This document shows, one piece after another, positions 1-6,550 of a stretch of DNA of 8,226 nucleotides (position 1 is the stretch's first letter; every line of letters starts with the position of its first letter). The DNA is from Paracoccaceae bacterium (GTDB taxonomy: Bacteria; Pseudomonadota; Alphaproteobacteria; Rhodobacterales; Rhodobacteraceae): the NCBI GenBank assembly GCA_023263735.1, contig JALQUQ010000106.1:1-8226 (forward strand). The letters run 5' to 3'. The position numbers and the translations under genes are program-made. Below the pieces are notes generated by a model that saw nothing but the letters and a program-made list of their open reading frames with translations, was not told the origin of the DNA and did no database searches.

Positions 1-58
1 GTCCGGCCCGCACATGGAATTCAGTGCGCAGATTGGTGACTTCCAAAAGCACGGTCAT
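1..58 (-). CDS. ABC transporter ATP-binding subunit, N-terminal fragment (DppD/OppD-like)
   Basis: Only the first 19 codons are inside the window; the gene continues past position 1. The visible N-terminus (MTVLLEVTNLRTEF, then HVRAG) is the opening beta-strand typical of DppD/OppD-type nucleotide-binding domains, where 'L-L-E-V-x-N-L-x-T-x-F' precedes the Walker A loop. The Walker motifs themselves are outside the window. The ATG at 58-56 overlaps the stop of the upstream permease gene as ATGA, the usual translational coupling in dipeptide/oligopeptide importer operons. The product would be a cytoplasmic ATPase powering the two permeases encoded just upstream. The call rests on position and a short N-terminal match, so the subunit type (D rather than F, or a D-F fusion) is open. 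Confidence 0.8.
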   Translation of the reverse strand, partial: MTVLLEVTNLRTEFHVRAG

Positions 59-942
59 TCGCTGAACCTCGGATCAAAGGCATCGCGCAGGCCCTGACTT
101 GCGACATTGATCGCCAGAACCAGCACAAGGATGGCCAGACCGGGGAAGGTCGAAACCCACCAGGCCTCAAGGATGAAGGCGCGCCCGTCCGAGACCATGC
201 TGCCCCAGCTTGCGGTGGGCGGCTGCACGCCAAGCCCAAGGAACGACAAGGACGCCTCGAGGATGATCACATTGGCCATGCGGATGGTCGAGACGACGAT
301 GACGGGCGACAGGATATTGGGCAGGATCTCGCGCCACATGATATGGCGCGACCCGGCCCCCAGGGCGCGCGCGGCCTCGACATATTCCAATTCGCGCACG
401 GCCAGCGTCTCGCCCCGCACCACGCGGCAGGGGATCACCCATTCCTTATAGGCCAAGGCCAGCACGATGTTCATCAGGCCCGGCCCCATCATGGCCATCA
501 GACCGATTGCAAAGATCAGATAGGGAAAGCCCAAGAGGATATCGACGACGCGGCCGATGATGACATCCACCCAGCCCCGGAAATAGCCCGCCGCCAGACC
601 GGCCAGAATGCCCACGCCGGTGGCAAGCAAGATCACCGCAAGTCCGATGAAGATCGAGATGCGGGCCCCATAGATGATGCGCGACAGGATATCCCGGCCA
701 AGCGCGTCGCAGCCCAGCGGATAGGCCCATTCGCCCCCCGCGATCCAGACCGGTGGCTGGAGGCGGCGGAACAGGTCGGTCGCATTGGGGTCTTGCGGGG
801 CGATCAGGGGTGCTGCGACCGCCATGATGACAAAGGCCAGCACGACCAGCACCGAGACCATCGCCAGACGGTTGCTGCTGAACTGATGCAGGTTGCGGCG
901 AAAAAGCGAGTCAACGGATGGGGGGGAGGTTGCGTCGGTCAC
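55..942 (-). CDS. Dipeptide/oligopeptide-type ABC transporter permease, DppC family
   Basis: A 295-residue inner-membrane permease of the DppC/OppC family, the usual length for this subunit. A cytoplasmic N-terminal tail (1-25) is followed by a first membrane segment near 27-49. The family signature PLGCDALGRDILSRIIYGAR lies at 75-94. Further hydrophobic segments are near 97-120, 130-152 and 155-172, then again after the coupling region. The EAA loop that docks on the ATPase lies at 187-210 (EYVEAARALGAG, then a short basic stretch and LPN). The family tail motif SLSFLGLGVQPPTASWG is at 231-247. The start is GTG at 942-940, overlapping the upstream permease stop as GTGA; its stop overlaps the ATPase start as ATGA. 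The substrate cannot be read from a permease; dipeptide, oligopeptide, opine and glutathione importers all share this fold. Confidence 0.95.
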   Translation of the reverse strand: MTDATSPPSVDSLFRRNLHQFSSNRLAMVSVLVVLAFVIMAVAAPLIAPQDPNATDLFRRLQPPVWIAGGEWAYPLGCDALGRDILSRIIYGARISIFIGLAVILLATGVGILAGLAAGYFRGWVDVIIGRVVDILLGFPYLIFAIGLMAMMGPGLMNIVLALAYKEWVIPCRVVRGETLAVRELEYVEAARALGAGSRHIMWREILPNILSPVIVVSTIRMANVIILEASLSFLGLGVQPPTASWGSMVSDGRAFILEAWWVSTFPGLAILVLVLAINVASQGLRDAFDPRFSE

Positions 943-1946
943 AGCTTCACCCTTGGGTTCAGGACGGTGTAGAGGATGTCGGCGATGAAGTTCAGCAGCA
1001 CATAGGTCACGGCGTAAAGCAGCACCGCCGCCTGAACCAACGGGTAGTTCCGCAGAAAGATGCTTTCGACCACCAGCCGCCCCAGACCGGGCCAGCCAAA
1101 GACGGTTTCTACGATCATGTTGCCCCCAAGCAGGCTGCCGGTTTCGATTGCGGCCACCGAAACGGTCGGGATCAGCGCGTTCTTCAGCGCATGACGGTAG
1201 AGCACACGGCGGCGGGGCAGGCCCTTTGCCTCGGCAAAGGTGATGTAATCCTGGCGCATCACCTCCAGCATCGAGGTGCGGGTGACCCGCATCAGGATCG
1301 CGGTCATCGGCAGGCCCAGCGTGATCGCTGGCAACAGCAGATAGCGCAAAGCCTCGCCAAAGGCCGCGATATTCCCCGCGACCAGCGTATCGATCAACAG
1401 AAAGCCGGTGACGGCAGGCACTTCGCTGGCATAGCCGATCCGTCCCGACACCGGCAGGATCTGCAGATGTACCGAAAACAGCAAGATCAGCAGGATGCCG
1501 AACCAGAAGCCCGGCAGCGAAACCCCCAGCAAAGCGCCCACGGTGGCAAGCCGGTCAAAGATCGAATTCTTGCGGATCGCGGCCAGCACCCCCAAGGGAA
1601 TGGCGGTCGCAAGCGCCACGATCAGGGCCACAAGGCTCAGCTCGATGGTCGCGGGCAGGCGTTCGGCGATCACATCGGCCACGGGGCGGCCGTGATAGAA
1701 ACTCTGCCCGAAATCGAATTGCACGGCATTGGCGACAAACAGCAGGAAGCGTTCGGCCATGGGCTTGTCCAGCCCCAGATCCCGGCGCAGGGCGGCCTCT
1801 TGGTCGGGCGTGATCGCCTGCTCTCCGACCATGATCTGCACCGGGTCGCCCGGGGTCAGCGCCAACATCACAAAGACGATCAGGCTGACCCCAAGCAGGA
1901 CGGGGATAAGCTGGATGATCCGCTCCAGCAGCTTTCCCATACTCAT
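939..1946 (-). CDS. Dipeptide/oligopeptide-type ABC transporter permease, DppB family
   Basis: A 335-residue DppB/OppB-type permease of normal family length. The first membrane segment is near 9-30, followed directly by the family motif LTPGDP (30-35). The periplasmic loop holds the recurrent LRRDLGLDKP (53-62) and FDFGQSF (77-83). Four to five more hydrophobic segments follow (about 101-123, 133-158, 203-220, 265-283, 303-325). The EAA loop for ATPase contact is at 234-260 (YITFAEAKGLPRRRVLYRHA, then LKNALIP). The motif ETVFGWPGLGRL (280-291) is characteristic. The start is not unique: the ATG at 1946 has GGGAGG seven bases upstream, while a second in-frame ATG at 1940 (MGKLL) has GGGAG six bases upstream. 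The product would differ by two residues. It pairs with the DppC-type permease to form the membrane channel. Confidence 0.95.
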   Translation of the reverse strand: MSMGKLLERIIQLIPVLLGVSLIVFVMLALTPGDPVQIMVGEQAITPDQEAALRRDLGLDKPMAERFLLFVANAVQFDFGQSFYHGRPVADVIAERLPATIELSLVALIVALATAIPLGVLAAIRKNSIFDRLATVGALLGVSLPGFWFGILLILLFSVHLQILPVSGRIGYASEVPAVTGFLLIDTLVAGNIAAFGEALRYLLLPAITLGLPMTAILMRVTRTSMLEVMRQDYITFAEAKGLPRRRVLYRHALKNALIPTVSVAAIETGSLLGGNMIVETVFGWPGLGRLVVESIFLRNYPLVQAAVLLYAVTYVLLNFIADILYTVLNPRVKL

Positions 1947-1967
1947 CTCCCATCCTCCCGTTTCAGA

Positions 1968-3509
1968 TCAGTTCAGGCAGGCATCATGCAGGTTGATGCG
2001 GCTGTCCGCACTGGGCTGCCAGCCGCTCACCCGCTTGGACACACCATAGATGTCCTTGGGCACCCACAGATAAACGTAAGGCTGATCGGCGTTGATCATC
2101 ATTTCGGCATCCCGATACATCGCCTTGCGCTTTTCGACATCCAGTTCCACGGCGGCCGCATCCAGCAGGGCGTCGAGGTTGGGGTTGGCATAGCCCGCCG
2201 AATTGCCACGGTCATTGGTCTTGTGGGTGGGCGTGAAGATGTCGAACGGGTCCAGCGAGCCGTTGCCCCAGCTGGTGAAATACATATCGCCAGATTTGGG
2301 GGCGCCCTTGGTGCGCCACTTGTCCGAAAGCTGTGCGCCCTCGCCCACGGTCACGGTCGTACGGATGCCGGCATTGGTCAGCATCGAGGCAATCGCCTCG
2401 GCCGTATCCTTGAACGCGCCTTCGGTGTCCATCGTCACGTCGATGCCATCCGGAAAGCCCGCTTCGGCCAGCATCGCCTTGGCTTTCTCGGGGTCATATC
2501 CGACCTTCGGCAGATCGCTTGACCCAAAGGCATCCGGCGACAGGATCCCGTCGATCGGCGCGGCATTTCCGGCAAGGATCTTGTCGATGATCAGCTGCTT
2601 GTCGATGGCCATGGCCGCGGCCTGGCGCACCTTCAGGTCATCGAAATATTCGCCTTGCATGTTCATGGCGATAAAGAAGCTGCGGGTGCCGTTCACGGTC
2701 ATCACCTGCGTCGCGTCATTGGCTTCGACCTGACCGATCGAAAAGGCGGGCAGTTCGTTGATGATATGAACCTCGCCCGCCAAAAGCGCGGCCACGCGGC
2801 TGGCGCTTTCCGGGATGATCTTGAAGATCACGCGATCGACGCAGGCCTTGCCGACAGGGGCGATGTCAGCCGCGCCGCCATAGTAATCGTCAAAGCGTTC
2901 AAGGATGACCGCGTCGCCCTTGCGCCATTCGACCAATTTGAACGGCCCTGTGCCGTTTTCGCCGGTCGCAACACCTTCGTTGCCCATCTTTTCAACCCAG
3001 GCTTTCGAGACGATCTGCTGGTTGGGCAGCATCGCGGGAAGGATCGGCCAGGGCTCGCTCAGCGTAAAGCGCACCGTATCGGGGGCGGTGACGGTGACCG
3101 AGGCGACCGGCCCCATCAGCCCCTTGCGCGGGCTGGTCACCCCATCGCCCATGCCGCCGTCTTGCACGATGCGGTCAAAGGTGAATTTCACATCCTCGGC
3201 CGTCAGGTCGCTGCCATCGTGGAACTTGATGCCGGGGCGGATCTTGAAGTCGTATTCCGTGGCCGAGATCTGGGTCATCGACTCGGCGATTTCGGGGACG
3301 ACCAGCATATTGGCATCGCGCGTCACCAGACCATCATACATGTTGCGGATGATCGTTTCGGTTTCACGCTTGCGGTGGTTGGCAGGGTCAAGCGTATCGG
3401 CATCAAGGGTGAAACCGACAATCAGGTCGGCGGCCTGCGCTGTTGCAGTGAAAAGGGCAGGAGTGGCAGCCAAGGCTGTGGCCATCAGCAGTCGCGGAAA
3501 AGCTTTCAT
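1968..3509 (-). CDS. Periplasmic solute-binding protein, family 5 (peptide/opine/nickel-type)
   Basis: A 513-residue ABC solute-binding protein of family 5 (SBP_bac_5, DppA/OppA-like), close to the usual 500-540 residues. A Sec signal peptide is clear: MKAFPRLLMA, a hydrophobic core to about residue 20, and an AQA cleavage site at 24-26. The mature part opens with a family-type strand and TLDPAN (about 38-44). The signature follows near residue 90: FKIRPGIKFHDGSDLTAEDV and then KFTFDRI. GTGPFKLVEWRKGD and RFDDYYGG follow. There is no lipobox cysteine, so it should be a soluble periplasmic protein. Two cysteines, one mid-protein (GKACVDRV) and one three residues from the end (DACLN), could form a disulfide. 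The ATG at 3509-3507 has GGGAG seven bases upstream. It is the first gene of the importer operon and lies behind a sigma-54 promoter. The ligand cannot be read from sequence. Confidence 0.95.
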   Translation of the reverse strand: MKAFPRLLMATALAATPALFTATAQAADLIVGFTLDADTLDPANHRKRETETIIRNMYDGLVTRDANMLVVPEIAESMTQISATEYDFKIRPGIKFHDGSDLTAEDVKFTFDRIVQDGGMGDGVTSPRKGLMGPVASVTVTAPDTVRFTLSEPWPILPAMLPNQQIVSKAWVEKMGNEGVATGENGTGPFKLVEWRKGDAVILERFDDYYGGAADIAPVGKACVDRVIFKIIPESASRVAALLAGEVHIINELPAFSIGQVEANDATQVMTVNGTRSFFIAMNMQGEYFDDLKVRQAAAMAIDKQLIIDKILAGNAAPIDGILSPDAFGSSDLPKVGYDPEKAKAMLAEAGFPDGIDVTMDTEGAFKDTAEAIASMLTNAGIRTTVTVGEGAQLSDKWRTKGAPKSGDMYFTSWGNGSLDPFDIFTPTHKTNDRGNSAGYANPNLDALLDAAAVELDVEKRKAMYRDAEMMINADQPYVYLWVPKDIYGVSKRVSGWQPSADSRINLHDACLN

Positions 3510-3516
3510 ATGATTT

Positions 3517-3521
3517 CTCCC
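3517..3521 (-). promoter_or_regulatory. Ribosome binding site of the solute-binding protein gene
   Basis: The minus strand reads GGGAG followed by seven bases and then ATG (3509-3507). This is a strong Shine-Dalgarno sequence and fixes the start of the solute-binding protein gene, in agreement with the signal peptide that begins there. Confidence 0.75.
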
Positions 3522-3582
3522 ATGTTGTGTTGCCCCGGTTCTTTGGGTGCATTGGTCCAGCGGGCGCGGACATCAGAAATAG

Positions 3583-3600
3583 ATGCATAAGTCGTGCCAA
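3583..3600 (-). promoter_or_regulatory. Sigma-54 (RpoN) -24/-12 promoter of the importer operon
   Basis: The minus strand from 3600 to 3583 reads TTGGCACGACTTATGCAT. Against the sigma-54 consensus YTGGCACGrNNNTTGCW, the whole -24 block (TTGGCACG), the purine after it and the -12 GC match; one base differs (ATGCA for TTGCA). The GG at 3598-3597 and the GC at 3586-3585 are separated by exactly ten bases, the invariant sigma-54 spacing. The predicted transcription start is near 3573, giving a leader of about 64 nt before the ATG at 3509. The site lies in the intergenic gap directly downstream of the RpoN paralogue gene and points toward the solute-binding protein. I see no comparable site elsewhere in the intergenic DNA of this window. 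Confidence 0.8.
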
Positions 3601-3629
3601 TTGATCTCGGGCGGGGGCGCGGGGTTCAC

Positions 3630-3642
3630 GGGCCTCTGGCCC
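3630..3642 (-). terminator. Hairpin downstream of rpoN paralogue; possible terminator without U-tract
   Basis: GGGCC-AGA-GGCCC on the minus strand forms a perfect 5-bp stem with a 3-nt loop. Allowing one bulged base, the stem extends by CAC/GTG on its outer side (about 3627-3646). It lies about 40 bp after the stop of the RpoN paralogue gene and upstream of the sigma-54 promoter, where a terminator separating the two transcription units would be expected. No run of T follows, so intrinsic termination is doubtful. It could instead be part of an activator-binding region. Confidence 0.3.
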
Positions 3643-3649
3643 AGTGTGC

Positions 3650-3672
3650 GCGTGAATTCCACGCCATGGCGT
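3650..3672. promoter_or_regulatory. Overlapping palindromes, candidate activator (enhancer) sites
   Basis: Two inverted repeats overlap here. GCGTG-AATTC-CACGC (3650-3664) has perfect 5-bp arms around a 5-bp centre. ACGCCATGGCGT (3661-3672) is a perfect 12-bp palindrome. Their centres lie about 84 and 94 bp upstream of the start predicted for the sigma-54 promoter at 3600-3583. Enhancer-binding proteins usually bind roughly 80-150 bp upstream of sigma-54 promoters, so the placement fits. No activator is encoded in the window, and short palindromes arise by chance in GC-rich DNA. Confidence 0.35.
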
Positions 3673-3679
3673 TTGATGC

Positions 3680-4984
3680 TCACGCCTTGCGTCGGGCTGA
3701 CCGCGCGGGAATACCGGCAAGGCTTCGATATTTGGCCACGGTTCGCCGTGCCAATGCCGCCCCTTCGGGCAAAAGGATCTCGGCAATCGCGGCATCGGTC
3801 AGGGGCGATGCGGGGTCTTCTTCTGCGACGAGGGCCTTCATCCTGTCCAGAACCGCGCGCACGGACTGCGGGTCTTCAAGGTGCCGGGTCTGGGGGGCGG
3901 CCGCGCACATGAGATCGCGCAGTCGCAGGGTGCGGCGGGGGATCTTCATGACAAGCGCCGCCGTCACCCGACTGACCGTGCTGCGGTGAAACCCCGTGGC
4001 CGCCGCCAGATCGTTGATGGTGAGGACGGCAATCGCCCCAAGGCCCCGCAAATGGGCATCCTGCCGCTGGACGATTTCCGCGGCAATCGACAGGACCGTG
4101 GCATTGCGCCGCTCAATCGCCTGGATCAGCGTCTTGGCCTCGCGCCGGGCCCCGGGGGGGCCACCATCCGCGCTCAGATGCAGGCTGGGGGTCGTGGCCG
4201 CGTTCAAGGTGAGCAGCCAACCCTCCCCGTCGCGCTCCAGAACCAGATCGGGCGGCAGCGCGGGAACCGGCGCATCACAGAATGCGGCTCCGGGTTTCGG
4301 GTTCAACTGGCGCAAGGCCCGCACCATCCCCTGCAGCGCCTCAAGGTCACAGCCGCAGAGGTCGGCCAGATCGTCCAGCTTGCCCGCGGCCAGCATTGGC
4401 AGATGATCCAGCAGCCGCTGAAAGGCGGGGGTCAAAAGCCCCCTCTCTCTGGCCTGCAACAGCAGACATTCCGCCAGCGAGCGCGCGAAAAGCCCGGTCG
4501 GTTCCGCGCCCTGCATCTGGCTCAGCACATCTTCGACGCGCGCGATGGGAACGCCCATGGCCTCTGCGATCTGCGCGACGCTCTCGCCCAGCCAGCCGGA
4601 TGGCTCCAGCGCCATCAGCAAGGCTTCGGCGATGGGCCTGTCTGATTTTTTGCGCAGCAAAAGGGGGATCTGCGCCGAAACATGCGCGACAAGACCCGGA
4701 TCGCCTTGCACGATGCGGTCGCTTTCGCTCCCCCCGAGCCCCCGCTGCGACAAAGGCATCGCCCCCTTTGCGGCCCCGGGGGCGGAAACCGACCGCATCA
4801 GCGACAGCCATTGCGCGGGGCGGTCCTCGACGACCTGCGCCAGCGCATCGCTCTGTCGCCTCAGATCCGCCAGTCTGGCCGAGAGGTCGACATTGGACAA
4901 AGCCAGAAACCCGATGGCCTGTTGCAGGGCGGGGGTCATGGCCAGCGCGCCCCGTTGCTCGACCGTCAGAGCCACTTTTCCCAT
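3680..4984 (-). CDS. rpoN: RNA polymerase sigma-54 factor (RpoN), divergent paralogue
   Basis: A 434-residue sigma-54. Region I, which contacts activators and melting DNA, is at 5-32: LTVEQRGALAMTPALQQAIG followed by FLALSNVDL, matching the family's Q-rich 'L-x-M-T-P-x-L-Q-Q-A-I-x-x-L' helix. Region II is short and not strongly acidic (about 50-95), as is usual in alphaproteobacteria. The core-binding domain runs about 95-245 and includes LNPKPG (227-232). The DNA-binding part has AKTLIQAIERRNATVL (283-298), the helix-turn-helix LTINDLAAATGFHRSTVSRV (321-340), and the RpoN box ARRTVAKYRS at 412-421, where the last consensus E is S. After the helix-turn-helix the family's conserved TPRG-x-FELKYFF reads IPRRTLRLRDLM (348-359), a clear divergence. 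The ATG at 4984 has GGGGGGAG eight bases upstream, and an in-frame stop lies at 5035-5033. Its position between a catabolic-type operon and an importer suggests a dedicated paralogue rather than the housekeeping rpoN, which is normally beside lptB and hpf. Confidence 0.93.
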   Translation of the reverse strand: MGKVALTVEQRGALAMTPALQQAIGFLALSNVDLSARLADLRRQSDALAQVVEDRPAQWLSLMRSVSAPGAAKGAMPLSQRGLGGSESDRIVQGDPGLVAHVSAQIPLLLRKKSDRPIAEALLMALEPSGWLGESVAQIAEAMGVPIARVEDVLSQMQGAEPTGLFARSLAECLLLQARERGLLTPAFQRLLDHLPMLAAGKLDDLADLCGCDLEALQGMVRALRQLNPKPGAAFCDAPVPALPPDLVLERDGEGWLLTLNAATTPSLHLSADGGPPGARREAKTLIQAIERRNATVLSIAAEIVQRQDAHLRGLGAIAVLTINDLAAATGFHRSTVSRVTAALVMKIPRRTLRLRDLMCAAAPQTRHLEDPQSVRAVLDRMKALVAEEDPASPLTDAAIAEILLPEGAALARRTVAKYRSLAGIPARSARRKA

Positions 4985-4985
4985 T

Positions 4986-5023
4986 GTGTCGACTCCCCCC
5001 GTGTCGACTCCCCCTGTGTCGAC
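4986..5023. repeat. 15-bp tandem repeat (2.5 copies) with GTCGAC cores before rpoN start
   Basis: On the plus strand GTGTCGACTCCCCC plus one variable base occurs at 4986-5000 and 5001-5015, and the first eight bases recur at 5016-5023. Each copy carries the palindrome GTCGAC, so three palindromes sit exactly 15 bp apart. On the minus strand each unit is a G-run followed by AGTCGACAC. The copy nearest the gene supplies the Shine-Dalgarno sequence GGGGGGAG for the ATG at 4984. The copies are nearly perfect, which points to recent slippage duplication or to selection for repeated binding sites. Reading frame through the repeat meets a stop at 5035-5033 with no start codon between, so it is not coding. 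Confidence 0.85.
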
Positions 5024-5052
5024 GCGCCTGTATCAAACACCGGCCGCGGCCC

Positions 5053-5082
5053 ATATTAGGGGGGCCATCCCCTGCAGGGCAA
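5053..5082 (-). promoter_or_regulatory. Possible sigma-70-type promoter for the rpoN paralogue
   Basis: The minus strand has TTGCCC (5082-5077), an 18-bp spacer and TAATAT (5058-5053), each matching four of six consensus bases. A start near 5046 would give a leader of about 60 nt containing the whole 15-bp repeat. I looked for a -24/-12 element in this gap and found none with correct GG/GC spacing. The spacer is one base longer than ideal, and alphaproteobacterial promoters are hard to call by eye, so this is tentative. The rest of the 184 bp gap (4985-5168) shows no intrinsic terminator for the upstream operon, so readthrough is also possible. Confidence 0.3.
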
Positions 5083-5168
5083 CCCCGCAATCCTGAACGA
5101 AAAAGACGCGCCCCTGCCCCCTGCCCTCGCCTGTGGGTCAAGCCTGCCCGGGCCGGCCTGATGGCTGA

Positions 5169-5861
5169 CTAGGTCCGGGCGCGTTCAAAGGCGGCCCAAG
5201 CCGCTTCAAAGGTTGCAAAGTCAAAGCCCGCCTTGCGCGCCGGGTCAAGCACCAGCCGTTCGGTGGCCTGCAGTTTGGCGATGGCGGTGGCCAGAGGGGC
5301 GATCACCTCGGTCGGTATGACCACAGCGCCGTGGCGGTCTGCATGGATCAGCTCGCCTTGGCGGACCTCCAGCCCCATCACCCGCACCGGCAGCCCGATG
5401 GAGCGGACATGTACAAAGCCATGGCTGGGGCCGATGCTGCCCGCAATCACCGGAAAGCCCTGCGGCAGATCGCCAAGGTCGCGCACGACCCCATTGGTCA
5501 GCGCCCCGGACAGGCCAAAGCCCTTGTGGATCGTGGTGTTGATTTCGCCCCAATAGGCCCCGATGCAATGGGGATAGTCCAGATCCTCGATCACCGCGAC
5601 CGAGGGTTTCGGCGCGTCATACATCGCCTTGTAATAGGCCATCCGGCGGGCACGGATCACGTCTGGCGGTTCGGTTGGCGGGGCAAGGGCCGCGATCTGG
5701 GCGGTTGCGGCATAGCCCACCACGGCACGGCCGGGTTCGGTGCAGATCATCGTGCCCCGGGTAAAGCGGTCAAATCCGCGTTTGCCCTGCACCCCTTCGA
5801 TGGCATTGCAGACGGTTGGGGTGTCGACACGGGAGAGAAGCTCAAGAAGATCAGGTGTCAT
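5169..5861 (-). CDS. RraA-family protein (HMG/CHA-type aldolase-like)
   Basis: A 230-residue protein of the RraA / 4-hydroxy-4-methyl-2-oxoglutarate aldolase superfamily, once labelled dimethylmenaquinone methyltransferase. N-terminal DTPTVCNAIEG (13-23) is the usual opening helix. The central segment 105-128 starts GEINTTIHKGFGLSGA and ends GVVRD; R127 and D128 correspond to the pyruvate-binding arginine and metal-ligand aspartate of the characterised aldolases. GELIHADRHGAVVIP (169-183) is the second signature. E106 follows the conserved glycine, as in catalytic members rather than RNase E inhibitors, which lack the aldolase motif. Known members split 2-keto-4-hydroxy acids and decarboxylate oxaloacetate in aromatic-ring catabolism. 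The ATG at 5861 overlaps the upstream hydrolase stop as ATGA, with GGAGG four bases upstream. It is the last gene of the enzyme operon. The substrate is unknown. Confidence 0.85.
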   Translation of the reverse strand: MTPDLLELLSRVDTPTVCNAIEGVQGKRGFDRFTRGTMICTEPGRAVVGYAATAQIAALAPPTEPPDVIRARRMAYYKAMYDAPKPSVAVIEDLDYPHCIGAYWGEINTTIHKGFGLSGALTNGVVRDLGDLPQGFPVIAGSIGPSHGFVHVRSIGLPVRVMGLEVRQGELIHADRHGAVVIPTEVIAPLATAIAKLQATERLVLDPARKAGFDFATFEAAWAAFERART

Positions 5862-6550
5862 TCGTCCTCCAGCCAGCGACGCAGGGCCGCCGTTGTTTCA
5901 TCGGGGCGTTCAAGGGGTGGCAGGTGGCCCGCGCCGTCGATGACCACCAGTCGCGACTGCGGCATCAGACGGTGCATCAGGTCGTGGCGGTCGCGCGGGC
6001 AGAGCCGATCCTCGGCCCCCATCAGAACCAGCGCGGGGCCTTTGAAGGCGGCAAGCGTGGCCTGCCGATCGGCCCGGTCCCGCAGGGCGCGCGATTGCGT
6101 GGCAAAAACCTGCGGCCCAAGGGTCAGGGCCATGTCAAGGCAGAGGTCAAGCAGCTGGGTCTTGCCCGGCCCCTTGGCCAGATAGTTCGGTTTCATCTCA
6201 TCGCGCATCACCCCCGCCAGATCGCCCGTCAAGGCGCGCGCGATCTGGGGCGCGCGGCGGGCTTGCACCTCGGGGCGTTCGGCAAGGGGGTTGGTGTCCA
6301 GAAGGGCCAGCCGTTCAACCCGCTCGGGCGCCTGTGCCAGCACCTCCATCGCCAGAATGCCGCCCATCGACAGCCCGGCCAAGGCAAAGCGGGGCGGCGC
6401 CTTTTGCAGGAACGCCTGCGCAAGATCGGCCATCGTTTCCGCCCCGGTGGGCAGGAAATGCGTCACGCTTTGCGGGGGAAGAGCGGCTGGCAGGCCGCCC
6501 CACATGCGCGCATCGCACATCATGCCGGGGATGAGGATCAGCGGGAACAT
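5858..6550 (-). CDS. Alpha/beta-hydrolase family enzyme
   Basis: A 230-residue alpha/beta hydrolase. The N-terminal strand and oxyanion loop read MFPLILIPGMMCDARMW. The nucleophile elbow is G-L-S-M-G (59-63) with Ser61. Asp181 (GAEDRLCP) and His209 (DGAGHLPPLERP) complete the triad. Length and motifs resemble carboxylesterase, enol-lactonase and MenH-like members; none can be chosen. The ATG at 6550 was preferred over an upstream in-frame ATG at 6646 because homologous sequence begins here, the extra 32 residues would read through the upstream gene in another frame, and the start overlaps that gene's stop as TGATG. The stop overlaps the RraA-like gene (ATGA), and the last codons also carry the ribosome binding site for it. 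In the proposed pathway it would cleave an ester, lactone or C-C bond; that is inference. Confidence 0.88.
   Translation of the reverse strand: MFPLILIPGMMCDARMWGGLPAALPPQSVTHFLPTGAETMADLAQAFLQKAPPRFALAGLSMGGILAMEVLAQAPERVERLALLDTNPLAERPEVQARRAPQIARALTGDLAGVMRDEMKPNYLAKGPGKTQLLDLCLDMALTLGPQVFATQSRALRDRADRQATLAAFKGPALVLMGAEDRLCPRDRHDLMHRLMPQSRLVVIDGAGHLPPLERPDETTAALRRWLEDE

Noticed and set aside
918..2522. A 534-codon open frame on the plus strand.
   Set aside because: It lies antisense to the two well-supported genes for permease DppB and the solute-binding protein. Its translation is rich in H, Q, R, D and G with no domain, the usual antisense shadow of a GC-rich gene.
2655..3590. A 311-codon plus-strand open frame across the solute-binding protein gene and the sigma-54 promoter.
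   Set aside because: It is antisense to a protein with a signal peptide and clear family motifs, has low-complexity composition and no recognisable domain.
5068..5096. A sigma-54-like element upstream of the rpoN paralogue (GGATTGCGGGGTTGC on the minus strand), which would suggest autoregulation.
   Set aside because: The GG and GC are separated by eleven bases, not the required ten, and the GCAC of the -24 element is missing.
5085..5168. A possible intrinsic terminator after the RraA-like gene: GC-rich palindromes (GGCCGGCC, GCCCGGGC) and a T-run (TTTTT on the minus strand near 5104).
   Set aside because: The palindromes lie about 40 bp from the T-run, and the sequence directly before the T-run does not form a stem.
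4282..5172. Plus-strand frame of 296 codons opposite the RpoN paralogue.
   Set aside because: The RpoN motifs on the minus strand are unambiguous; the plus-strand product is rich in R, P, A and S and has no homology I recognise.
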